Source of the DNA: CBDFMR01 sp965249765 | GTDB taxonomy: Bacteria; Bacteroidota; Bacteroidia; Chitinophagales; Saprospiraceae | Length of the DNA stretch: 64,000 nucleotides | Direction: 5' to 3' | Assembly: GCA_965249765.1 (NCBI GenBank) | Contig: CBDFMR010000005.1 | Coordinates: forward strand, 806,001-870,000 | Shown: piece by piece, positions 1 to 9,000 of the stretch | Layout: each line of letters begins with the position of its first letter | How positions within the stretch are numbered: position 1 is the first letter of the stretch | Made by a program: the position numbers and the translations under genes | Notes under the pieces: model-generated | Seen by the model: the letters and a program-made list of their open reading frames with translations, nothing else | The model's database searches: none | What the model was told of the DNA's origin: nothing

Positions 1-1
1 C

Positions 2-757
2 AGGTTTTATCGAGATGAAGATATTGAATTGTTGATGAATGCTGTTTTTCTAAATCGTAAGGGCTTTAAAATTTCGAAGATAGCCTGTCTTTCTGAGGAT
101 AAAATAAAGTCGCTAGTATCAGATTATCGGTCAGAGACCCTAGGTAAGGATCAGTTGGGTATGGAGCATTTTTTGGAAGCGATTGACAATCTGGATGAGA
201 GAAGATTTCTAGAGATATTAGACAATTACATAGAACAATCGGGATTAGAAAATGCCATGTGTCAGATGATCTATCCCCTGCTTGACAGGCTTGGAATCAT
301 GTGGATATCGGGATCAATAAGTAGTGTACATAAGAAATTTGTGTTGAGTTTGATGAAAAGAAGGATCGTTTTGGCCATCAACAACGTCAATAAAAAGGGC
401 ATATCGAAACCTGTATTTATTCTATTCTTGCCTGACAGGGAGACTTATGAAATGAGTCTCTTGTATCTACACTATATGCTGGTCTTATGGGGGTGTAGAG
501 TAGTTAACCTAAGTACAGGAATTACCACGAATGAGGTAAAAGATGTCTGCCGTAAAACAAGATCAGACTTTGCTTTCACCATTATCAATCATTTGCCAAA
601 AGACACCTCACTTCAGGATTATGTCAACGGGCTTGCTGATAAAATAAAACCTACCAAATTATTACTTACCGGATATGCAGTTAGAAGTGAAGTCTTATCT
701 CTTCCCGACAAGGTTCATATCCTTGACGGTCTAGCAGCTGTTAAAAAATATATCTAA
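2..757 (+). CDS. MerR-family regulator with cobalamin-binding-like domain, 5' truncated
   Basis: The reading frame is open from base 2, so the start lies upstream of the window. The first visible residues (RFYRDEDIELL, then NRKGFKISKIA) match the second half of a MerR winged-helix domain. A helical linker follows, then a Rossmann-like B12-binding-type domain. CarH/LitR regulators of this type bind adenosylcobalamin through a W-x9-EH motif and an ExHxxG motif. Here the helical motif reads WISGSISSVHKKF, with KK where EH is expected. The loop reads RETYEMS, with Tyr for the ligand His and Ser for the Gly. I infer a transcription factor that no longer binds cobalamin. It converges on the next gene with a 4-base gap. 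Confidence 0.8.
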   Translation, partial: RFYRDEDIELLMNAVFLNRKGFKISKIACLSEDKIKSLVSDYRSETLGKDQLGMEHFLEAIDNLDERRFLEILDNYIEQSGLENAMCQMIYPLLDRLGIMWISGSISSVHKKFVLSLMKRRIVLAINNVNKKGISKPVFILFLPDRETYEMSLLYLHYMLVLWGCRVVNLSTGITTNEVKDVCRKTRSDFAFTIINHLPKDTSLQDYVNGLADKIKPTKLLLTGYAVRSEVLSLPDKVHILDGLAAVKKYI

Positions 758-761
758 AACT

Positions 762-2183
762 TTACTTGGCGATTCTTATCTCTATCATCTCACTTGCCCT
801 GAGGTCAGACTTCATGAGATTTTTTTGCCGTTTTCCTTTATAGACGTAAGAGATCGCCATAGTGTTAGGTGGTTTTTTCCCGACGCTTTCAGCATGCAGA
901 ATTAGGAAATTCTTTCCTTCTTCATTAAGTTGTAATTTGATCTTAGTTGGCTTGCTTTCAAGCGAATGATCTTCCATTATCCAGTCTCCATTAAAATTGA
1001 GAGCAATAATGTCCCCATCTTGGATCATGTGATCATATAAATTCAATTCCAGTACCGATGAGTCTACTTCGATCACCTGGGTATTTGTAACGATGGTCCG
1101 ATCGTTTAACTTGTCTGGAATTTCTTCAACCATTTCATCCGAACTTACAAATAGATCACTGTCTCTCAATTTTTTTGGATACATGATCTTAAAAATGTGA
1201 GGCAACTCTACAAAATGCAAGTAAGGCATGCCGAGCTTGTCTATTATATGGTTCATCTCAGGTGCGTATCCGGAACCATACGCATTGACGCAGGTGATCA
1301 TCTCTATATTGTACCAGAAAAAATTCCGACCATACAATGAGTAAGAAGAGTCGGCGGGAGTATAATTGGCATATTTATTCCCAAATCCTAATAGTCGATC
1401 GATGCTCTCAAATATTTTTTTCTTATGAATATTTAGATTCGGAGCCTGAGAGTATGGAGAAGCATTGAGTTTGATGCGAAGCTTGTCAATAATTGTGGTC
1501 ACATGACTTATTCGCTCCTTTAGTTTTTTGTCTTTGGATTCCTTTACTGAATAGGCAATGTTCACCAGTTCGGCATGAGTTTCATTAAATAGCTGATACA
1601 ATTCTAGGTGTGGGCTTTCCACCTGGTTTGTAGTAAGCTTTCTTAATTCCGATGCTACCAGCTCCCTTAATTCCCCAAATCGATCGAAAAGTTCAACGGC
1701 TTTTTCAAGTTTATCAAAAGTTGTGTTTAAGGCATCCGTCTCAGATAAATCATGGGAACTGATGTAAGTAGAAATACCATGAAACAAAATATTGCTTTTA
1801 TTGCAGAGGGCATTAATTTCCTTGGCCAATGAAATTAAGTTATCGGATGCAACCCTTTCAATATTGGGATAAGCCATGCACTTTTTAAAAATTGAATTGG
1901 GTGTACCCTCAGGTGACATTCCAGAGTCATCAAACACATTAATTTCAAACATGCCGTATTGTGATAACCCGATACTATGTTGAGGGAGATCTATATATTC
2001 ATTGACATCTTGATTAAGAGACATCAGCAAATGATTTATCACAAGCATTCCATTGATGCTCTCATTGGTAAACTCCACAAAGTGATTTAAAACATCAATG
2101 CGTTCTTTGTTGGTATAGCCAGATTGACTGTAAACAGAGAAACCATTCAATGCTAAAAACAAAACAAGGAAACCGTGCTTCAT
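762..2183 (-). CDS. Secreted protein of unknown function with C-terminal beta-type module
   Basis: 473 residues. A signal peptide is clear at residues 1-19 (basic start, hydrophobic core, cleavage near YSQS). The middle is charged and helical with no recognised domain. The last ~105 residues form a distinct module with the pattern NDRTIVTNTQVIEVDS, then a DGDIIALNFNGDW segment and a hydrophobic strand ending in NTMAISYVY. I recall similar modules at the ends of other secreted Bacteroidota proteins but cannot name a family. The start at 2183 is the ATG that opens the signal peptide. It is single-gene and divergent from mtaB. Confidence 0.7.
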   Translation of the reverse strand: MKHGFLVLFLALNGFSVYSQSGYTNKERIDVLNHFVEFTNESINGMLVINHLLMSLNQDVNEYIDLPQHSIGLSQYGMFEINVFDDSGMSPEGTPNSIFKKCMAYPNIERVASDNLISLAKEINALCNKSNILFHGISTYISSHDLSETDALNTTFDKLEKAVELFDRFGELRELVASELRKLTTNQVESPHLELYQLFNETHAELVNIAYSVKESKDKKLKERISHVTTIIDKLRIKLNASPYSQAPNLNIHKKKIFESIDRLLGFGNKYANYTPADSSYSLYGRNFFWYNIEMITCVNAYGSGYAPEMNHIIDKLGMPYLHFVELPHIFKIMYPKKLRDSDLFVSSDEMVEEIPDKLNDRTIVTNTQVIEVDSSVLELNLYDHMIQDGDIIALNFNGDWIMEDHSLESKPTKIKLQLNEEGKNFLILHAESVGKKPPNTMAISYVYKGKRQKNLMKSDLRASEMIEIRIAK

Positions 2184-2285
2184 ATCATATTTATATTAAT
2201 ATGTAAAGGTAGGATATATGCAATAAGCCGCCCTATAAATACTTAGATTCTTAATGGCATTAATGGATCTCAGTCAATATTCGTT

Positions 2286-2293
2286 TAATTTTG
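2286..2293 (+). promoter_or_regulatory. Candidate Bacteroidota -7 box for mtaB
   Basis: The sequence TAATTTTG fits the Bacteroidota sigma-ABfr -7 consensus TAnnTTTG. Transcription would begin near 2300, just before the GTG at 2315. The box overlaps the alternative TTG start at 2291, which argues against that start. No clear -33 TTG was found. Confidence 0.35.
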
Positions 2294-2314
2294 TCTCTTA
2301 AATTTTACTTAAAA

Positions 2315-3646
2315 GTGGCAACACCAAAAACTGTGGCCTTTCACACCCTAGGTTGTAAACTCAACTTCTCAGAAACATCTACGATCAAGAGTAGATTTGA
2401 GGATAAGGGCTATTCTGTGCTTGGATTTGACCAGGGTGCTGACATTTATGTCATCAACACTTGTAGTGTCACCGACTTTGCTGATAGAAAATGCAGGTAT
2501 GAAGTGAGGAGAGCGCTGCGGTTTAATCCCGAAGCAAAGATAGTCATCATCGGCTGTTATGCTCAGCTCAAACCCGATGAGATTAGGAACATCCCAGGAG
2601 TTGATCTGGTTCTCGGAGCAGCTGAAAAATTCAACATCATTGACCATCTTGAGACCATTGGAGGCATGCCAGGTGAGGCAAGATCCTTTGCCGGAGACAT
2701 CAATGATGTCACTAGTTTTATCTCTACCTATTCGAGTGGATACAGGACTAGATCCTTCCTTAAGGTTCAAGATGGTTGTGACTACAAGTGCTCGTTCTGT
2801 ACCATACCTCAAGCTAGAGGAAAAAGTAGAAGTGATAGTATTCGCCATGTATTAAGTCAAGCATCGGAAATCGCTGGCCATGGAATAAAGGAAATAGTCC
2901 TTACAGGAATCAATTTGGGAGATTTTGGGACAGTAGATGGAAAAAGAGGAAAGGAAGATTTTCTAGACATGGCACGAGCTCTGGATTCGGTTGAGGGAAT
3001 TGAGAGATATAGAATATCATCGATAGAGCCTAATCTCCTCTCGCAAGATATTATTTACTTTGTTGCAAAATCAAAAAAAATCTTACCACACTTTCATATT
3101 CCTCTACAGTCTGGATCGGACAAAATTTTGCGTTTGATGAGTAGGAGATATGATACGGAATTGTATCGTAAGAAAATAAGCACAATCAGGAAATTGCTGC
3201 CAGATGCTGCTATCGGTGTTGACGTTATTGTTGGCTTTCCCGGTGAGAGTGATGAAGATTTTAAACTGACACATGAATTTCTTAAATCAGTTGACGTGTC
3301 TTACTTCCACGTTTTTACATATTCCGAAAGGAGAAATACTAGAGCGCTGGTGATGCCTCAGTCAGTCCCCATGAATATAAGACGGGAACGCAATGAAGCC
3401 TTGAGAAATCTTTCACAAATCAAACAAAGCAAGTTTTATCAGCAACATAATGGTGATGTACGGCCTGTACTATTTGAGAAATCAAAGAAAGATGGTCTGA
3501 TGACTGGTTGGACGGATAACTATATCAAGGTAGAAACGACTCTAGTCAATGAATTAATCGGCAAAATACGACACGTACAACTATCTACTAACAATAGCAA
3601 TACTATGATGGCCAGCATTGTAGAAGAAGCACAACTTCCCTCTTAG
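2315..3646 (+). CDS. mtaB: tRNA (N6-threonylcarbamoyladenosine(37)-C2)-methylthiotransferase MtaB
   Basis: A radical-SAM enzyme that adds a methylthio group to t6A37 in ANN-decoding tRNAs. Numbering from the longer TTG start at 2291, the N-terminal UPF0004 domain shows its three cluster cysteines at C22 (LGCKLN), C58 (INTCSVT) and C89 (IIGCYAQ). The radical-SAM motif CxxxCxxC is C163/C167/C170. A short TRAM-like tail follows. I prefer the GTG start at 2315 (MATPKTVAFHTLGCKLN) because it matches the family N-terminus and lies downstream of the candidate promoter. Its TAG stop overlaps the stop of the convergent gene in the four bases TTAG. Confidence 0.93.
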   Translation: MATPKTVAFHTLGCKLNFSETSTIKSRFEDKGYSVLGFDQGADIYVINTCSVTDFADRKCRYEVRRALRFNPEAKIVIIGCYAQLKPDEIRNIPGVDLVLGAAEKFNIIDHLETIGGMPGEARSFAGDINDVTSFISTYSSGYRTRSFLKVQDGCDYKCSFCTIPQARGKSRSDSIRHVLSQASEIAGHGIKEIVLTGINLGDFGTVDGKRGKEDFLDMARALDSVEGIERYRISSIEPNLLSQDIIYFVAKSKKILPHFHIPLQSGSDKILRLMSRRYDTELYRKKISTIRKLLPDAAIGVDVIVGFPGESDEDFKLTHEFLKSVDVSYFHVFTYSERRNTRALVMPQSVPMNIRRERNEALRNLSQIKQSKFYQQHNGDVRPVLFEKSKKDGLMTGWTDNYIKVETTLVNELIGKIRHVQLSTNNSNTMMASIVEEAQLPS

Positions 3647-4218
3647 AACAAATAGCCTACGTGAAAGGTAAAGTAGTCTTGTTTAGAATTGGGTTCCTTG
3701 TAGTAGTAGTTTATTAAACCAGCTTCATATTCTAGATCAAAGGTAATCTTACCATAATCAAGACCTAGTCCACCTAGAACACCAATGACGGCATCATTAA
3801 TTCGCCTATGACTAGCACGTCCGGAAATGACATCAGACTGATATAAGTAAGTGTAGTCCAAACTTCCAAGGACTCTACCTCTCAGCCTCATGTCTCTGGA
3901 AAATTCTTTGATCGTCATGCCTGCTCCTATTCTTCCTTTGAGGATTTTGAGAGATTGTTCATGACCAAAGAATGAGTCACCTGCACCGAGAAGGGACATT
4001 TGAATGTATTGTCCACCAATGATAAACTGCGGCTGATCCTTAGTGATACGCGCATCTATACCTATTAAGAAACCCATCTGCGCATCTCCATTGGTGGTTG
4101 CGGCTGCATCTCTATTTGAAGAAAAGACCAAGCCCGCATAAGGGTTGAATCCATCTTGCGCTATCACGAGCAATGAAGTCATTAAAAAAGCTATTGCGAG
4201 GAAACATCGTTTTACCAT
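3643..4218 (-). CDS. Small outer-membrane beta-barrel protein
   Basis: About 191 residues from the ATG at 4218. The frame is also open to a TTG at 4245, but the ATG opens a standard signal peptide (MVKRCFLAIAFLMTSLLVIAQ). The mature part has alternating hydrophobic and polar strands (GFLIGIDARIT, FIIGGQYIQMSLLG) and ends in an aromatic residue (HVGYLF), as expected for a BAM substrate. It resembles the 8-strand porin-like proteins common in Bacteroidota. No specific function can be assigned. It is convergent with mtaB and divergent from lgt. Confidence 0.7.
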   Translation of the reverse strand: MVKRCFLAIAFLMTSLLVIAQDGFNPYAGLVFSSNRDAAATTNGDAQMGFLIGIDARITKDQPQFIIGGQYIQMSLLGAGDSFFGHEQSLKILKGRIGAGMTIKEFSRDMRLRGRVLGSLDYTYLYQSDVISGRASHRRINDAVIGVLGGLGLDYGKITFDLEYEAGLINYYYKEPNSKQDYFTFHVGYLF

Positions 4219-4303
4219 AAGGGTGATATTAAATTTCTTATTCAATAATAGGTTAACTTTTTTTTCAAAGATTATTTACTTTCGCTTTCTCTAAAACAAC
4301 AAT

Positions 4304-5461
4304 ATGTATCCTGATCTCTCCTATTTTTTTTACGATTTATTGGGAACGAATGTCGACAACTGGACCGCGATATTCAAAACATTTGGTCTCTTTCTGGCTT
4401 TGGCATTTTTCGCCAGTGCATATATACTGAGATTAGAATTCATTAGAAAGGAAAATGAAGGAATTTTAAAACCTACGATTAAGACAATCGAGCTTAAAAA
4501 ATCTAGCGTCATATCATCCACCCTAATCAATGGATTGATAGGTTTCTTCTTTGGATGGAAAATTCCAGCGATCATTTTGGCTTTTGACGCATTCAAGAAT
4601 GACCCGTCCTCGATTGTATTCTCAGGGGCAGGAAATCTTCTTATTGGGGTACTGGCAGGCTTAGCAATTGGTGGCTATGCTTACTATGCTGGTATGAAAC
4701 AATACACAAGCCGGGGTGAAGGAAAAAAGCAGGTAAACCATTTTCCCCATCAGATGATTGGGGATATAACGGTTGTTGCCGCCATCAGTGGGGTCTTAGG
4801 ATCTAGGCTTTTATCCATTGTAGAAAATTCTCAGCCATTCTTTGAAGATCCGATAGGCCAGATATTCTCGGGAAGTGGTCTTTCTATTTACGGAGGCTTG
4901 ATTGTGGGTTCTGCAGTTTGTATTTACTATATCTACAAAAAGGGACTGCCAGTAATCCATGTCATAGACGCAGCAGCACTTGCTATCATTATGGGCTACA
5001 TTGTAGGTAGAATGGGATGCCACTTCTCAGGTGATGGAGACTGGGGTATTGCCAATGCCGCAGCCAGCCCAGGATGGTTTTTCTTGCCAGACTGGCTATG
5101 GTCTTACGAATACCCCCATAATGTTATCAATCAAGGTATCGCCATCGAAGGGTGTGATTGGAATTACTGCAATAGACTTTCTCCTGGAGTTTTTCCGACA
5201 CCACTTTATGAGATTATCATGTCTGGTGCCATCTTTGGAATACTTTGGTTTCTTAGAAAAAGAATCAAGGTAGGAGGAGTCATCTTCTTTTTATTTGTTG
5301 CTCTTTATGGTGTAGAGAGATTTTTTATTGAGTTTATCAGGGTAAACGACAGATACGGTCCTATGGATTTTTCACTCGCCCAGTATCTATCTATTGCGTT
5401 CGTAATTCTGGGAGTAGGGGCAATCTTCTACTTGTATTCGAGAAATAAGGTAAAAGCGTAG
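4304..5461 (+). CDS. lgt: Prolipoprotein diacylglyceryl transferase Lgt
   Basis: Inner-membrane enzyme that transfers diacylglycerol from phosphatidylglycerol to the lipobox cysteine of prolipoproteins. Multiple membrane segments are visible. The Lgt signature appears near residue 236 as GRMGCHFSGDGDWG, corresponding to GRxGNFxNxExxG, with Cys-His replacing the usual Gly-Asn-Phe context as in other Bacteroidota. The conserved PTPLYE and ERFFIEFIRVNDR segments follow. At 385 residues it is longer than the ~290 of E. coli Lgt, because of an extended N-terminus and an insert after the signature containing two cysteines. Starts at an ATG; a TACTTTCG -7-like box lies 19 bases upstream. Confidence 0.93.
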   Translation: MYPDLSYFFYDLLGTNVDNWTAIFKTFGLFLALAFFASAYILRLEFIRKENEGILKPTIKTIELKKSSVISSTLINGLIGFFFGWKIPAIILAFDAFKNDPSSIVFSGAGNLLIGVLAGLAIGGYAYYAGMKQYTSRGEGKKQVNHFPHQMIGDITVVAAISGVLGSRLLSIVENSQPFFEDPIGQIFSGSGLSIYGGLIVGSAVCIYYIYKKGLPVIHVIDAAALAIIMGYIVGRMGCHFSGDGDWGIANAAASPGWFFLPDWLWSYEYPHNVINQGIAIEGCDWNYCNRLSPGVFPTPLYEIIMSGAIFGILWFLRKRIKVGGVIFFLFVALYGVERFFIEFIRVNDRYGPMDFSLAQYLSIAFVILGVGAIFYLYSRNKVKA

Positions 5462-5479
5462 AAGTTAAGTGCCTTATTC

Positions 5480-5995
5480 CTACCATTTTCCCGCATAATC
5501 GAGATCATGATCTGAGAGATTTTGTAGAAACCACCTCTTCAATCTTGTTATTTGACGAATATGAAGATAGTCATGCCCCAGCCAATTACTCAAAAACCGG
5601 AATGCACTCAGTTGACCAAAATGTTGATGGTCAAGGTACAATGTCCAGTCTTCACCAACTTTTGTTTTCAACCAAGCTATTGATTTTTTCCGCTCCTCTA
5701 GAAAATCATCTAGCACTTGATCAAATTCCTGTTCAATGTATTTTCTCGATTCTACCCATACACTAGGATCAAATGGTGGAAGTGGAGTGGAAGGATCGTT
5801 GAGGACACTCTTGACTCTAACCCTAAAATCTTCCTTTTCTTCATCTCTCAGATGACACATGATTTCTAGTAAGCACCATTGATCTCGAGATGGTTTCCAC
5901 TTGACATCCATTACATTGTCTTTGCTGAGTAATCCACTGAAAACGGTAGCGTTTTCTTCAAGCCGTAAAATGACGTAACTAACTTTGTCCTTCAT
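5480..5995 (-). CDS. DinB-fold (YfiT/DinB-like) protein
   Basis: 171 residues with the four-helix DinB/YfiT pattern. The metal triad is visible: H48 in the segment IMCHLRDEE, and H141 and H145 in GHDYLHIRQI. Family members are often thiol-dependent transferases or hydrolases, but the substrate is unknown here. The first 17 bases overlap the end of the upstream glycosyltransferase gene, so it is very probably cotranscribed as the last gene of the operon starting at 9000. Confidence 0.82.
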   Translation of the reverse strand: MKDKVSYVILRLEENATVFSGLLSKDNVMDVKWKPSRDQWCLLEIMCHLRDEEKEDFRVRVKSVLNDPSTPLPPFDPSVWVESRKYIEQEFDQVLDDFLEERKKSIAWLKTKVGEDWTLYLDHQHFGQLSAFRFLSNWLGHDYLHIRQITRLKRWFLQNLSDHDLDYAGKW

Positions 5996-7115
5996 CGTAT
6001 ACTTTTTTTAATGTCTGATAAATAACATCTGATGACTTTGACCAGTCAAACACCCTCACTCTTTCCCTTCCTTTACTGATCAACTTTAGTCTTGGTTTCT
6101 CTATTAATAGTGTCGACATTGCTCCTGCAATATCATCAATGTCTAGCGGATTGACGAGCAAGGCAGCGTCAGATACGACTTCTTCCATGCTGCTATCTTT
6201 GCTCGTTATCACAGGCACATCGCAGGCCATGGCTTCGAGCACTGGAATACCAAATCCCTCAAACAATGAAACGTAAATGAGACCCTCACTTGCTGCAAGA
6301 ATCTCCCTCAGCTGTAAGTCATTGGGTTGGATGTGGATAATATCACTTTTAAATGGACTGGAATCTAATGCGTTTTCAAATTCCTGTGTCCGCCAGGCCA
6401 TTCTGCCCATGATAACAAGCTTAAAGTTGTTGTCCTCATTCTTTCTTCTAAACAAATCAAATGCCTTGATTGTACGGGCAACATTTTTTCGTGGATGGAT
6501 AGACCCGACATAAGCAAAATATTTTTGACCTGCACTCCACTTGTTTCTCACAAGGATTTTTTCCTCTGAGGTGAGGGAGGTGAATCCTGGGGGCGTTGCG
6601 TTATAAGCAACAGTTATCTGATCTGGTGAAATCTTGTATTGTCGGACCATGTCACTCTTTGTAAATTCCGATACGGCAATACTGCGTCGAGACTTTTGAT
6701 GAAAAAGAGGAAAGTAGTGCTTATAATATTCTCTGGTGAGGAATGGAATATGCTCAGGATAACGGATGTATGCAAGATCATGAGTTACGAGGACTGTAGG
6801 CACCGATGAGCAAAGGCTCATGTAAGTGTCTGGAGAAAGAAAGACGTCAACTTGATGCTTCTTTATAGCCCGGGAAAGTGATATTTCAAACCACCAATAC
6901 CAAAGTATCGGATGCCGAGCCGGAGGCCCTATAACTACTGGAGTAACATTGGAGGCATAGACAAAGTCTTCATGATAAGGACGATCGAAAAAAAGCACGA
7001 ACTCATCATCGAGATGATTTATCACCATACGCGAGAGAGTCTCATGTGTGTATCTGCAAATACCCTCCATGCGATCTTTGAGCAAGACACGTACATTGAC
7101 GCCTATTCTCATCAA
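5979..7115 (-). CDS. Glycosyltransferase family 4 (GT-B fold)
   Basis: 378 residues in two Rossmann halves. The N-terminal half begins MRIGVNVRVL. The C-terminal half has YVGSIHPRKN and the retaining GT4 signature EGFGIPVLEAMACDVPVI, with the two glutamates seven residues apart that position the nucleotide sugar. Acceptor and donor are unknown. Its start overlaps the upstream methyltransferase stop by four bases (ATGA), which suggests translational coupling. Neighbours imply surface glycan or tRNA sugar work, but this is inference. Confidence 0.9.
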   Translation of the reverse strand: MMRIGVNVRVLLKDRMEGICRYTHETLSRMVINHLDDEFVLFFDRPYHEDFVYASNVTPVVIGPPARHPILWYWWFEISLSRAIKKHQVDVFLSPDTYMSLCSSVPTVLVTHDLAYIRYPEHIPFLTREYYKHYFPLFHQKSRRSIAVSEFTKSDMVRQYKISPDQITVAYNATPPGFTSLTSEEKILVRNKWSAGQKYFAYVGSIHPRKNVARTIKAFDLFRRKNEDNNFKLVIMGRMAWRTQEFENALDSSPFKSDIIHIQPNDLQLREILAASEGLIYVSLFEGFGIPVLEAMACDVPVITSKDSSMEEVVSDAALLVNPLDIDDIAGAMSTLLIEKPRLKLISKGRERVRVFDWSKSSDVIYQTLKKVYDEGQS

Positions 7116-7879
7116 GTGGTTCTTACAAATTCTAATCTTGCCAAATCCCGCTTGGCCGGAAATATTTTATCAAGGATTGATGTAATGGGAAGGAGTACAG
7201 ATTGGATTCTACTAGATAGCCGACTTTCCATTTCACCTTCTTTACGCGATGATCGATTAAAGGTATTTCTGATTATTCCACAGACCCAATAACTAGTTTG
7301 GATATTTATAAATGAAACAGACCTTAACTCAAATCCTTCCGCGTTACATATACGTTTATAATATTCTATAGGCCTTCCCATGCATAGTTCATCCCCCGTG
7401 AGGCGATTTTCGATTCGTTCAAAAAGGTAGACTTTATTATCGCTGACTCGACACATTTCACGTAAGATATCCTTCATCATTTCTTCGTCCGTATTATGTT
7501 GGAGAACAGTAGCTGAAAAAACTAAGTCGAAACATTGATCTGATAAAGGAATAGTCTTTCCATCGGTCTTGTAAAATGATAAGATTGGTGATTCCAAGTT
7601 TTCCGAGGCGATGTTTATCATTTCTTCTGAGATATCTACGCCGACCAGCTGTAATGGTTTCTTGGTTAGAATTTTAGCTAGGTTACCACCCGGACCACTT
7701 CCCAATTCCATAACCCGTTGATTTCCCCATCCTACTTCATCTATCAGGGCTAAGAACTTGGTTCTCTTATATCTATAGTATGGACTGTCGTCTCCAGCCA
7801 GAACATTATGACCTTTACGATTCTTGATACGTCTGGCAACTTCAGACCAATAAACTTCTGGATGATAAGATGATGACAA
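7112..7879 (-). CDS. Class I SAM-dependent methyltransferase
   Basis: 255 residues. Motif I is VMELGSGPGGN, the acidic end of strand 2 is VGVDISEEM, and the post-motif region has DLVFSATVLQHN, all typical of Methyltransf_11/25. The last ~40 residues are basic and may form an amphipathic helix. The acceptor is not identifiable. It sits between a QTMAN-like glycosyltransferase (35-base gap) and a GT4 gene (4-base overlap), so a role in modifying a glycan or a nucleoside is possible. Confidence 0.87.
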   Translation of the reverse strand: MSSSYHPEVYWSEVARRIKNRKGHNVLAGDDSPYYRYKRTKFLALIDEVGWGNQRVMELGSGPGGNLAKILTKKPLQLVGVDISEEMINIASENLESPILSFYKTDGKTIPLSDQCFDLVFSATVLQHNTDEEMMKDILREMCRVSDNKVYLFERIENRLTGDELCMGRPIEYYKRICNAEGFELRSVSFINIQTSYWVCGIIRNTFNRSSRKEGEMESRLSSRIQSVLLPITSILDKIFPAKRDLARLEFVRTT

Positions 7880-7914
7880 TAAATCAATTTTAGAGGATAA
7901 ATATAAGCCTCTTT

Positions 7915-9000
7915 TTAAGAGACAAAGCCGCCAAAGAGGTCATCATATTCAATTGTCTTTACCGACCAGTCATATTTGATCATATCATCTTTAAAAGATT
8001 TCTTTTTTTGCGGCCATGTGTCTATCACTTCCTTCAATGATACATAGAGCTCGTTGTCATTGTGAAAAACAATCGGTAGTTCGGTGTCGTTAAAATGCTC
8101 TAGGTAGGCAAGACGATTTGGAATGATCGGCAGACATCCAGAGTAGACCGCCTCAACAAAGGAAATTCCAAAAAAATCTTGATTGCTGGTCATAGGTATG
8201 ATGTCTGATTTTCCGAGCAAGGCGGCGTATTCTCCTCTGGATGTGACGGGTTCCCAATGAATTGTGTTATCAACCAAGGCCTCTTTTGATATATGAAATA
8301 TATCAGGAACGGAGCGAGAAGAGTGACCACATACTACTAGTTTAAATTTACTCCCGGCATCTTTTAGTTTTACTAAAGTAGAGAAAAATAGATCTGGGTT
8401 TTTATCGTACTCCCATCGATGATTCCACAGAATGACAGGGATGTCATAGTTGCTTACAGAGGACTGGTCTAGCGATAACAGATCTAATCCCAAATGGAGC
8501 ACTTGTGATTTAGCTGATATTTCTTCAATGCTGTTCAGGTTTTGGTGATCTGGAAAATTCCTTAAGAAGGACGCTAGGGATCTCAAGAAGATATCTTTAT
8601 GATAATGAGAATTGAAGAATGTATAATCAGACACCAATGCAGATGTATAATTTATCCATGCGTAGTGATTGTCCCTGCCAGTGAGATTGTCCGTGTCAGA
8701 GGTTGACTTTGGGTAGGTAAGTTGGTTTTCATGAAAATAAGTGATTACGGGACACGATGGACGACCGAGTGACCTGAATAGCGCCACGTCAAGCATGTCA
8801 GAGCAGATGATCAGGTCGTATTTTTTGTCAAGAGTGGAGTATTCTTCTACAAGTGTGACGGCACCGCCATGCATGCGCCATTTCCAGTGTCTACCTGGTA
8901 GGAAGATTTTATCTACATTATGGGATGATTGGGTTGCATACCCCTCTATCCACTGCTTATGACTTCCGGTATAGTATGGTTCTACAAATAGGATGTTCAT
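7915..9000 (-). CDS. DUF3524 glycosyltransferase, homologue of tRNA-queuosine alpha-mannosyltransferase (QTMAN/GTDC1)
   Basis: 361 residues covering the whole DUF3524 plus GT-B C-terminal arrangement. Diagnostic segments are EPYYTGSHKQW (7-17), RHWKWRMHGG (37-46), FHENQLTYP (89-97), NHRWEYDKNPD (193-203) and FFGISFVEAVYSGCLPI (276-292). The same motifs, in the same order, occur in vertebrate GTDC1, which mannosylates queuosine-34 of tRNA-Asp using GDP-mannose. The bacterial acceptor is inferred, not shown. No queuosine synthesis gene is in the window. It is the first gene of a four-gene leftward operon with a methyltransferase, a GT4 and a DinB-like protein. Confidence 0.85.
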   Translation of the reverse strand: MNILFVEPYYTGSHKQWIEGYATQSSHNVDKIFLPGRHWKWRMHGGAVTLVEEYSTLDKKYDLIICSDMLDVALFRSLGRPSCPVITYFHENQLTYPKSTSDTDNLTGRDNHYAWINYTSALVSDYTFFNSHYHKDIFLRSLASFLRNFPDHQNLNSIEEISAKSQVLHLGLDLLSLDQSSVSNYDIPVILWNHRWEYDKNPDLFFSTLVKLKDAGSKFKLVVCGHSSRSVPDIFHISKEALVDNTIHWEPVTSRGEYAALLGKSDIIPMTSNQDFFGISFVEAVYSGCLPIIPNRLAYLEHFNDTELPIVFHNDNELYVSLKEVIDTWPQKKKSFKDDMIKYDWSVKTIEYDDLFGGFVS

